DNA of 64,000 nt from Alphaproteobacteria bacterium PA2. GTDB lineage: Bacteria; Pseudomonadota; Alphaproteobacteria; Caulobacterales; Caulobacteraceae. This document shows positions 56,010 through 63,138 of the stretch, in pieces. The stretch lies in contig NKIZ01000001.1 in the NCBI GenBank assembly GCA_002256425.1, forward strand, positions 1,895,001-1,959,000, given 5' to 3'. Numbering within the stretch: position 1 is the first letter of the stretch; the number at the start of each line of letters is the position of its first letter. The notes below the pieces were generated by a model. That model did not search any database, was not told where the DNA came from, and saw only the letters and a list, made by a program, of their open reading frames with translations. A program made the position numbers and the translations under genes.

Positions 56010-56788
56010 GCGACGGGTCCCGGTATCCTGTCGAACAGGGCGAAGAAGGCCGCCTGGGTCCGGGCCTCAGCCTCGGCAAAGCTCCAGCCCCGCAGTTCCG
56101 CGGTCTTTGCCAGGACGGCCGGCAGGTAGGCCGGTTCATTACGGCGACCGCGATGGGGAACCGGCGCCAGATAGGGGCAGTCGGTCTCGACGATGATCCG
56201 GTCCTCCGGCATGGCGCGGACGAGGGCGCGGACATCCTCCGCCGCCTTGAAGGTGGCTATGCCCGAAATCGAGAACCAGGCGCCGAGGGCCGCAGCCCGC
56301 GCGGCCAGTTCCGGGCCGGAGGTGTAGCAGTGCATCAGCATCCGGAACGGTCCTGCGGCATATTCCTCTTCCAGGATGTCGCCCATGACCTCGTCAGCCT
56401 CCCGGGTGTGGACCACCAGCGGAAGCCCAGTGGTCCTGGCTGCAGCTATGTGGGCGCGGAAGACCCTGGCCTGGATATCCCGGGGGCTGAGGTCATAGTG
56501 GAAGTCGAGACCGGTCTCGCCAATCCCGACTACCCTTGGATCCGCCGCCATGGCGATCAGCCGCTCAGCCTGCAGGTCAGCCTCATCCTTGGCCTCGTGG
56601 GGGTGGACGCCCACTGTGCACCATATGTCGGGATGGTCAGCCAGGGCCCGGACCTTGTCCCAGTGATTGATGCGATCGCTGATATTGATCATCAGCTCGA
56701 TCCCGGCGGAGCGAGCCCGGGCTATGACCTCATCGCGGTCCTCATCGAACTGCGGCGCGTGGAGATTGACGTGACTGTCGATCAGCAT
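56006..56788 (-). CDS. tatD: TatD-family hydrolase
   Basis: The 260-residue product has the TIM-barrel TatD features: GVHPHEAKDEAD, VVGIGETGLDFHYD, LVVHTREADEV, LMHCYTSG and IVETDCPYLAPVPHRGRRNEP. The first metal motif is SHVNLHA, with Asn where TatD usually has the second His of HxH. It is probably a Mg-dependent 3'-5' DNA/RNA exonuclease. ATG at 56788 is 4 bases after holB. Confidence 0.92.
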   Translation of the reverse strand: MLIDSHVNLHAPQFDEDRDEVIARARSAGIELMINISDRINHWDKVRALADHPDIWCTVGVHPHEAKDEADLQAERLIAMAADPRVVGIGETGLDFHYDLSPRDIQARVFRAHIAAARTTGLPLVVHTREADEVMGDILEEEYAAGPFRMLMHCYTSGPELAARAAALGAWFSISGIATFKAAEDVRALVRAMPEDRIIVETDCPYLAPVPHRGRRNEPAYLPAVLAKTAELRGWSFAEAEARTQAAFFALFDRIPGPVA

Positions 56789-56792
56789 GGGA

Positions 56793-57791
56793 TCAGGCCC
56801 GGGCCGCCGCACGCAGCTCGGTCAGAGCGGTAAAAAGGGCGTCGGTGCGGTCCAGATTCACGCCCTCGACCTCCCGGGGAAGGCGCTGAAGGGTTTCCCA
56901 GGCGCGGACCCAGGGATCCAGACCGGCGACGCTCTCCTGGGCCCAGGCCTGGACCTTGTCGTGGATCCTGTCCGCCAGACGCTCGAACAGCAGGTTGAAG
57001 GTCGCCGCGCCCTCCGCACCCCGGAACCGGTCTGCCAGGGCCAGGGCCATGGCGTCGTCCACTTCGGGCAGATCGGCCAACAGGGTTTTGGCCGCGTCGT
57101 CCAGGGCGACAGCGCCAGCCTGGGCCAGACGCCAGGCCCTGCCCGGAGCGCCGCCAGACATGCGGGCCAGGCGGATGGAGTCCTCAATGGAAGCCCCAGC
57201 CCTGTCTCCCACGAATTTTGCTGTCTCCGCTTCCCCCATGGCGCTGAAGCCCAGTCGGCGGCAGCGGGACCGGATGGTCGGCAGAAGTCCGCCCGGCGAA
57301 TGGGAGACCAGCAGCAGGACACCCTGCGGCGGGGGTTCCTCGAGGGTTTTGAGCACCGCATTGGCGGCGTTCATGTTGAGGTCGTCGGCGGCATCAATGA
57401 TCGCCACCCTATGGGGGGCCGAAGCGGGCGACTTGGAGAAGAATTCCGAGAGCTTGCGGGCCTCATCCACCGGGATCACCCGCCGGGGCTTGCCGTCCTC
57501 GCCAACCCGCTCAAGCACCAGAAGGTCCGGGTGAGACCGGGCCATCATCTGCCGCGACACGGGGTGGGACGGGTCTGCGCCCAGTATGCCGTGGGATGGG
57601 GCGTGAGGCGCCCCCAGCAGGCGCCGGGCGGCGCGGAAGGCGAAGGTGGCCTTGCCAACCCCCTCCGTCCCGGTCAGCAGCCAGGCGTGATGGAGCCTCC
57701 CCCTCGACCGGGCGTCTTCAAAGGCCAGTTCGGCGGCGTCATGACCCTGAAAATCGAAGACGTCGCGGGGATGGGGAATGTCCTCAGCCAT
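56793..57791 (-). CDS. holB: DNA polymerase III subunit delta'
   Basis: The 332-residue product has a AAA+ domain with TGTEGVGKATFAFRAARRLLG, sensor DAADDLNMNAANAVLKTLEEPP and LLLVSHSPGGLLPTIRSRCRR. It is the stator subunit of the clamp loader. It overlaps tmk by 8 bases and is followed by tatD, the usual order except that metG, often between them, is absent. Confidence 0.95.
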   Translation of the reverse strand: MAEDIPHPRDVFDFQGHDAAELAFEDARSRGRLHHAWLLTGTEGVGKATFAFRAARRLLGAPHAPSHGILGADPSHPVSRQMMARSHPDLLVLERVGEDGKPRRVIPVDEARKLSEFFSKSPASAPHRVAIIDAADDLNMNAANAVLKTLEEPPPQGVLLLVSHSPGGLLPTIRSRCRRLGFSAMGEAETAKFVGDRAGASIEDSIRLARMSGGAPGRAWRLAQAGAVALDDAAKTLLADLPEVDDAMALALADRFRGAEGAATFNLLFERLADRIHDKVQAWAQESVAGLDPWVRAWETLQRLPREVEGVNLDRTDALFTALTELRAAARA

Positions 57792-58413
57792 GTAGCCGGT
57801 CCTGAACGGCGGACCAGATCAGGGCCTCCACCTCATCCAGCGACCCAGCCGCCGAGATCACGGCGCAACGGGCGGGCTCCTTTGCCGCGATGTCCAGGAA
57901 GGCCTGCCTCAGACGGAGATGAAAGGCTTCCCCCTTGGATTCAAAACGCATCTCCGCCCCGGCCCGGTCCATGGCCCTGGCCAGGCCGATCTTCGGGTCA
58001 AGATCAAGCACAAGGGTCAGATCTGGCCGCACGTCCTCGAGAACATGGGTTTCCATGGCGGCGATTAAGGCCGGGTCCACACCGCCGGCCGCGCCCTGAT
58101 AGGCCCTGGTGGAGTCGGCGTATCGGTCACAGACGACCCATTTTCCGGCAGCCAGGGCCGGGGCGATGACCCGCTCGATATGATCCCGTCGGGAGGCGTA
58201 CATGAGCAGGGTCTCGGTCACCGGGCTCCAGCGGTCGGCCGAGCCGCGCAGGACCAGATCGCGGATGGACTCAGCGCCCGGGGATCCGCCGGGTTCGCGG
58301 GTCGCCACAACCTCCCGTCCCTGTTCCGTCAGGCGCGCAATAAGGCGCCGGATCTGGGTGGATTTCCCGACCCCCTCCCCGCCTTCCAGGGTGATGAACT
58401 TTCCGCGCTGCAC
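57784..58413 (-). CDS. tmk: Thymidylate kinase
   Basis: The 209-residue product has the P-loop TLEGGEGVGKSTQ, the DR motif CDRYADSTRAYQG and the lid region with ESKGEAFHLRLRQA. It phosphorylates dTMP. GTG at 58413 is preferred (QRGKFITLEGG); a TTG at 58422 in the same frame is possible. It overlaps holB by 8 bases. Confidence 0.96.
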   Translation of the reverse strand: MQRGKFITLEGGEGVGKSTQIRRLIARLTEQGREVVATREPGGSPGAESIRDLVLRGSADRWSPVTETLLMYASRRDHIERVIAPALAAGKWVVCDRYADSTRAYQGAAGGVDPALIAAMETHVLEDVRPDLTLVLDLDPKIGLARAMDRAGAEMRFESKGEAFHLRLRQAFLDIAAKEPARCAVISAAGSLDEVEALIWSAVQDRLHG

Positions 58414-58458
58414 GACCCGCAAATTGGCCGGTTCGGCCGGAAAGTCCAGCCGGTGTTA

Positions 58459-59442
58459 TCAGTTGGGCCGCAGGATCCGTGCGTCGGGATAGCCCAGGGC
58501 GGCCACCGTCTCGCGAAGGGCGCTGGCGCCAGCCTCCTGCTCGCCGCCAGACACCAGCACGCGATAAAGGGTCACGCCGTTGACGCTCACCGGCTCCACA
58601 GTCGCCTCGGCGGTTTCGCCCAATTGGGCCGCGATGCGTGCAGCCTTGGCGGAGTCTGCAAAGGCGCCGGCCTGAATGCGGTAGCCGTTGGTCAGGACGG
58701 GCGCGATCGAGCCCGTCGCCGCCGACGCAGCCTGGGGTATGGCTGCGGGCGCTGCTGCAGACGCCGCGGATGGCAGTGCTGCCGGCAAGGCGGCCGACGC
58801 AACAGCAATCGGCGCCGCCGTGACTGCCGCAGCGGTCACGACGGACGACGCTGAAGGCGCAGAAACGCTGAACCCGTCATTGGCTGGCGTGGTCTGAGGT
58901 CTGGCCGCCATTTCGCCCAGGGGCGCTGGGCCAACATAACGCACCCGGACGTGGGCCAGCCCCTTGCTGTCATAGCCCAGCTCGCGGGCGGCGGCCTGGG
59001 ACAGGTCGATCAGGCGTCCGGCCACATAGGGCCCCCGGTCATTGACCCGCACCTGCAGCTTACGGCCATTGTCCAGATTGGTGACTTCCACAATGGACGG
59101 CATCGGAAGGGTAGGATGCGCCGCCGAAATGGCGTGCATGTCGAAGATCTCGCCGTTCGCCGTGGACTTGTTGTTGAAGGCGTCGCCGTACCACGAGGCC
59201 GTGCCCGTCTCATCATAGTTGGGCTGTTCCTTGGGCACATACCAGATGCCCGCAACCTGATAGGGATCGCCAACCTTGTAGCGGCCGCCAGCCCCGCTGG
59301 GCTGGGCGGCTTGTCCAAGGCCCGGAGTCCAGGCGGCGTATTTCGGCTGAGGCGTCGCGCAGGCGCTCAGGGCGGCCCCGGCCAGGAGGATCAGGGTCAG
59401 GCTGCGGCCAGAGGCTGGAAGTCGGGACGGGACCTTGGACAT
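58459..59442 (-). CDS. rlpA: Septal ring lytic transglycosylase RlpA
   Basis: The 327-residue lipoprotein has a lipobox (LLAGAALSAC), a double-psi beta-barrel with GTASWYGDAFNNKSTANGE and VRVNDRGPYVAGRLIDLS, a long Ala/Val/Pro linker (residues about 180-245), and a C-terminal SPOR domain (GYRIQAGAFADSAKAARIA). It binds denuded peptidoglycan at the septum. The Ala-rich linker is low-complexity. It heads the rlpA-tmk-holB-tatD set. Confidence 0.95.
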   Translation of the reverse strand: MSKVPSRLPASGRSLTLILLAGAALSACATPQPKYAAWTPGLGQAAQPSGAGGRYKVGDPYQVAGIWYVPKEQPNYDETGTASWYGDAFNNKSTANGEIFDMHAISAAHPTLPMPSIVEVTNLDNGRKLQVRVNDRGPYVAGRLIDLSQAAARELGYDSKGLAHVRVRYVGPAPLGEMAARPQTTPANDGFSVSAPSASSVVTAAAVTAAPIAVASAALPAALPSAASAAAPAAIPQAASAATGSIAPVLTNGYRIQAGAFADSAKAARIAAQLGETAEATVEPVSVNGVTLYRVLVSGGEQEAGASALRETVAALGYPDARILRPN

Positions 59443-59562
59443 TTTGCACGCTCCAACGGGAATCTTGAGCCCTGAGCATGCCCAAAGGAGTTTGCACTAG
59501 GGTTAATTTCCCGGCCGGAAATCTTAAGCATAAGGGCCCCTTCCCCGCCGGGCCAAACCCCT

Positions 59563-59570
59563 GCTATAGC
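59563..59570 (+). promoter_or_regulatory. -10 element of tRNA-Ser promoter
   Basis: GCTATAGC at 59563-59570 matches the Caulobacter housekeeping -10 consensus GCTANAWC at seven of eight positions and lies 9 bases before the mature tRNA start. No convincing -35 is seen upstream in the C-rich stretch. Confidence 0.55.
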
Positions 59571-59579
59571 CGCCATCCC

Positions 59580-59669
59580 GGACGGGTGGCCGAGTGGTTT
59601 AAGGCAGCGGTCTTGAAAACCGCCGTAGGTGGAAGCCTACCGTGGGTTCGAATCCCACCCCGTCCGCCA
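59580..59669 (+). tRNA. tRNA-Ser (anticodon UGA)
   Basis: The acceptor GGACGGG (59580-59586) pairs with CCCGTCC (59659-59665), followed by discriminator G and an encoded CCA (59667-59669). The anticodon stem GCGGT/ACCGC encloses loop CTTGAAA with anticodon TGA (59614-59616). A long variable arm (CGTAGGTGGAAGCCTACC region) and GGTTCGAATCC T-loop fit serine tRNA. Confidence 0.98.
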
Positions 59670-59722
59670 GACCGGCTGAATTTTCTTGAATAACTCCACC
59701 GCCACCGACCTTACGCGTATTA

Positions 59723-59738
59723 ATATCTGGCAAGATAT
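59723..59738. promoter_or_regulatory. Inverted repeat ATATCT-N4-AGATAT upstream of the DUF2971 gene
   Basis: ATATCT (59723-59728) and AGATAT (59733-59738) form a perfect inverted repeat, and an 8-bp CGTATACG palindrome follows 16 bases later. Both lie in the AT-rich gap between tRNA-Ser and the DUF2971 gene and could be a regulator site. Confidence 0.4.
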
Positions 59739-59833
59739 GCCAACCGTATACGTTGTGTTTTGATGCGTCTGCGCCGTGGTCTTGCATATGTACCTTGCCG
59801 GATCGTGTGACGGACTAACCGGTACCCTGCACC

Positions 59834-60802
59834 ATGGATCTCACAGTCGCTGACGAAGATAGAATCGCCGAAGCCTTCTTCCCATATGACAATTTGCGGA
59901 TTGAGGAACTCAAGGCACAAGGGCGTTTGTTGGTTCACTATACTAGCGTCGCCGTCGCCCACAGCATCTTGGAGAACCGGGAGATATGGATGCGCAATGC
60001 GCAGACCATGAACGATTACTCTGAAATCAAACACGGCTTGGCTTGCTTAGAAGAAGCTAGAAAAAGAGGGATTACAGAAAAACTAGGAGCTGCGCTCGAC
60101 GCCACACACGCGGGTGTTTGGTCGGAGACTCAAAGACTATTCAATTCGTGGCTACCTGCAATGTTTCACAACACTTTTATTGCATGTGTATCCGAGCACC
60201 TAGGCCCGATCAATCAAGAAGACACATTGGGGCGACTTTCCATGTGGCGGGCTTATGGTGGAGTCAATGGGGTCGCTCTAATTCTCAACCCCAGATTCTT
60301 ATACAACCCTGACATGGGATCAATAGCTACAAGCCCGGTGCTGTACGCTGATGCAGACGAATTCTGCGTTCAATTTACATCTATGATCCAAGGGCTTGAA
60401 AATATCGCAGATCTGTTAGCGCGATCGCCAGCAAATCAAATAGCGAACTTGGCATTCAATGTTCTTAAATACAGTATTATTTGCACGAAACATCCTGGAT
60501 TCGCCGAAGAAAAGGAATGGCGCGTAATATATAGCCCCGATATGGGAGCAAGCAAATATGTAAGGGAGTCAGTCGAAATTATCTGCGATCTTCCGCAAGT
60601 TGTGCAAAAAATTCAACTTAGAAATGATCCCAATAATAACATAATTGGTCTTGATCCGAGTGAATTGATCGAATCAATAATAATTGGTCCCGTTAAATTC
60701 CCCATGACCGTGCGAGAAATACTGTACAAAGATATGTTGATTTGCGGGTTTAGTAATATCAATACGCGGATTCGTGAGTCCAACATACCACTTCGAATTT
60801 AG
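59834..60802 (+). CDS. DUF2971-family protein in an AT-rich insert
   Basis: The 322-residue product shows the DUF2971 pattern: LVHYTSVAVAHSILENREIWMRNAQTMNDYSEI in parts, FIACVSEHLGP.., LSMWRAYGG and FAEEKEWRVIYSP. Function unknown. Base use is very different from the rest: parts of the gene are near 37% GC, with AGA and ATA codons, against about 65% around. No Shine-Dalgarno is clear. It follows tRNA-Ser, a common integration point, but no integrase or duplicated tRNA end is seen. Probably acquired. Confidence 0.85.
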   Translation: MDLTVADEDRIAEAFFPYDNLRIEELKAQGRLLVHYTSVAVAHSILENREIWMRNAQTMNDYSEIKHGLACLEEARKRGITEKLGAALDATHAGVWSETQRLFNSWLPAMFHNTFIACVSEHLGPINQEDTLGRLSMWRAYGGVNGVALILNPRFLYNPDMGSIATSPVLYADADEFCVQFTSMIQGLENIADLLARSPANQIANLAFNVLKYSIICTKHPGFAEEKEWRVIYSPDMGASKYVRESVEIICDLPQVVQKIQLRNDPNNNIIGLDPSELIESIIIGPVKFPMTVREILYKDMLICGFSNINTRIRESNIPLRI

Positions 60803-60826
60803 GGGTAATTGTGCGACCGATAGACC

Positions 60827-61708
60827 ATGCGCTCCCTCCTCCTCTTCTCCCTAACTCTGGCCTTTGCCACTCCGGCCCTGGCCCAGCCGGTCAGCCTGCC
60901 CAGCGCAATCTACACTGACCCGCCTTCAGACCCCGCTCACCCGGCGCGGATGGTCGTGCTGCACATTCCCAGCGGCGGGGTGCAGATAAACGGCGTCGCC
61001 TACCTGGCTGCGGGCGCCGGCCCCCATCCGACCCTGGTGATCTGTCATGGCCTGCCCGGCAATGAGAAGAATCTCGACCTGGCCCAGGCCGTGCGGCGGG
61101 CCGGCTGGAACGCCATCACCTTCAATTATCGCGGGTCCTGGGGCAGCCCGGGCAGTTTCCGCTTCGCCCAGAATCCGGAAGACGCCAGGGCCGTTCTCGC
61201 CTTCCTGCGGGATCCGCAGAACGCCGCCAAGCTGGGCGTGGATGCGAAGCACATCGCCATGGTGGGTCACAGCATGGGCGGATGGGTGACAGCCCTGGTG
61301 GGCGGTCAGGACTACGGCCTTGCCGGGGTCGGCCTGATCTCAGCTGCCAATATGGGCCGAGAGCGGGGCCAGAACCGCGCCCAGGCCGCGGCCTTCATGG
61401 CCGACAATATGGAGGCTTTGGCCGGTGTCACTGCCGAGAGCATGGCCGAGGAGATCAGCGCCAACCGTGAGGCCTTTGACTTTACCCATCAAGCCAAGGG
61501 GCTTGCCGCAAAGCCTGTCCTGATCCTGACGTCGAACGACGGCCTGGCGCCCCAGGCCGAGGAACTGGCCAGGGCGATCCGTGAGGCCGGCGGCGCGAGG
61601 GTTCAGGTCCTTCATCAGGCCACCGACCATGGCTGGTCTGACCGGCGCATTGCGCTCCAGGCGGCTGTGATCAACTGGTTGCAGTCGCTGGGATCGATGG
61701 CTCACTGA
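60827..61708 (+). CDS. Exported alpha/beta-hydrolase
   Basis: The 293-residue product has a signal peptide (LLLFSLTLAFATPALA), the nucleophile elbow VGHSMGGWV, the oxyanion region CHGLPGNEKN, an Asp near TSNDGLAPQ and the His in TDHGWSDRR. All triad residues are present, so it should be an active esterase or peptidase of unknown substrate. It contrasts with the triad-less paralogue at 30.6 kb. Confidence 0.88.
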   Translation: MRSLLLFSLTLAFATPALAQPVSLPSAIYTDPPSDPAHPARMVVLHIPSGGVQINGVAYLAAGAGPHPTLVICHGLPGNEKNLDLAQAVRRAGWNAITFNYRGSWGSPGSFRFAQNPEDARAVLAFLRDPQNAAKLGVDAKHIAMVGHSMGGWVTALVGGQDYGLAGVGLISAANMGRERGQNRAQAAAFMADNMEALAGVTAESMAEEISANREAFDFTHQAKGLAAKPVLILTSNDGLAPQAEELARAIREAGGARVQVLHQATDHGWSDRRIALQAAVINWLQSLGSMAH

Positions 61709-61725
61709 TTCAGGTGCCCGCGCCC

Positions 61726-62199
61726 ATGCCGGAAGTCCAAACCGTCCCGGACCAACTGCGCTCGCCTCTCAGCCTTCTGCTGCCGGCGATCATTCCGTCG
61801 TGGAATTTCTTTGACGTCATCGCACCTTCTCCGCGGATCGAGATCGCACTGGTCCGATCCCCAGACGAGCCGCCCGAAGACTGGCGGGAGTTCCGCCCAA
61901 GGCCTGAGCGGGTCAGCCTGCTGGCCATGATGTGGCGCATGATCTGGAGCCCGGCGTGGAATGAGAGCCTGTTCCTCGTGAGCTGCGCCGAGCGTCTGGT
62001 CCAGGCGCCGACCCTCCACAGCCAGGAGGAGATATTCCGGCGGATTGCGGCAGACCTTCGATCCGGCGCGTCGGAGCCACACGATGAAGCATGGCTGGGC
62101 TTCCGGCTGGCCTTTGTCCGCCGCCACGATGACGGTCTGACCCGGGAGGTCCTGTTCCAGTCACCTCTCCGACGGCTTGCGGACATCCCGTCCCCATGA
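61726..62199 (+). CDS. Hypothetical protein partnered with an HTTM-like membrane protein
   Basis: The product of about 157 residues has no signal peptide. It contains LLLPAIIPSWNFFDVIAPSPRIEIAL followed by PPEDWREFRPRPERV in parts; the PSWNFF..APSP and DWREF segments resemble the soluble part that follows the membrane domain in HTTM/lipase-maturation-type proteins (P-W-x-F-F..P, W-x-E-F). It ends with R-rich segments. ATG at 61726; GTG at 61714 is an alternative. ATGA overlap with the next gene. Confidence 0.7.
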   Translation: MPEVQTVPDQLRSPLSLLLPAIIPSWNFFDVIAPSPRIEIALVRSPDEPPEDWREFRPRPERVSLLAMMWRMIWSPAWNESLFLVSCAERLVQAPTLHSQEEIFRRIAADLRSGASEPHDEAWLGFRLAFVRRHDDGLTREVLFQSPLRRLADIPSP

Positions 62200-62876
62200 C
62201 CTACGCCGACGCCATCCGGCTTACCGAAGTCCTGCTCTGCCTGACCCTGATCCAGCAGGGCCTTGAGCACCTGCGGGGCGGGAAGACCGAGAAGCTGCTC
62301 TTCCTGATCAGGACTGCCTTGACCGTGCCGGTTATCCTTGGCCTGGGCTCTCCCTGGCCCCTGGCGGCCATGGCGGTGCTCAGCCTGTTCATCCTTCACA
62401 GGTTTCAGGGCCCCTATAATGGCGGAAGCGACCGCATGGGCTTGCTGGCCCTGTGGTGCCTGACCCTCTCTCGGCTGGCGCCGGGTCAGAACCTGAAAGA
62501 GGTGATCTTCGCCTATCTGGGCGCCCAGTTGATGCTGTCCTATCTGATTTCCGGATGGGTCAAGGTGGTCAATCCCGACTGGCGGAGCGGTCGCGCCTTG
62601 GCGGACGTGTTCCAGTTCTCCGCCTATCCCGTCAGCGAGGAATTGCGGACATGGGCGGACCGCCCACAGGTGATGTTCGTCATGTCCTGGGCGGTCATGC
62701 TGTTTGAGCTTACCTTTCCCCTGACCCTGGTCTCGCCGATGGCCCTGACCTTTGGCCTGGTCATCGCGGCCTTGTTTCACCTGGCCAATGCTTGCCTGTT
62801 CGGGCTGAACCGGTTTTTCTGGACGTGGATCTGTGTCTATCCCGCCCTGATCTGGCTGCAGGGTCGTCTGTTCTGA
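62196..62876 (+). CDS. HTTM-like polytopic membrane protein
   Basis: The 226-residue product has about six membrane spans and the signature HRFQGPYNGGSDRMGLLALW, QLMLSYLISGWVKVVNPDWRSGRAL and LFELTFPLTLV. This fits HTTM/gamma-carboxylase-like membrane domains. It lacks the long C-terminal soluble part of full-length HTTM proteins, which may be supplied by the 157-residue product encoded directly upstream. Catalytic function unknown. Confidence 0.8.
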   Translation: MTYADAIRLTEVLLCLTLIQQGLEHLRGGKTEKLLFLIRTALTVPVILGLGSPWPLAAMAVLSLFILHRFQGPYNGGSDRMGLLALWCLTLSRLAPGQNLKEVIFAYLGAQLMLSYLISGWVKVVNPDWRSGRALADVFQFSAYPVSEELRTWADRPQVMFVMSWAVMLFELTFPLTLVSPMALTFGLVIAALFHLANACLFGLNRFFWTWICVYPALIWLQGRLF

Positions 62877-63138
62877 TGTGGCGCGGCAGGTCAGTTACAG
62901 CTGTTGTATCCCCGATCCCGGATGTCTCTGCGGAGATGGCGCCGTCACGGGACTGAAACATGCCGGGACTACCGACTAGGACGCGCAGACTTGGATGAGT
63001 TTCCAGCCTGAGGGAGCGGCGACCTCTTTGGACGTTGCATTCCGGTTCGCGCTTCGAAGTGCGGGGTCGCCAGGCAGGCCCTGCCCAATCATCCAGTCGT
63101 CCCACGCGGGGCGGATGGGTCCCTGAAAGGCAGTGACC

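Noticed and set aside
59640..60830. Integration duplication of the tRNA-Ser 3' end
   Set aside because: I looked for a repeat of the tRNA end past the DUF2971 gene and found none, so no attachment site is called.
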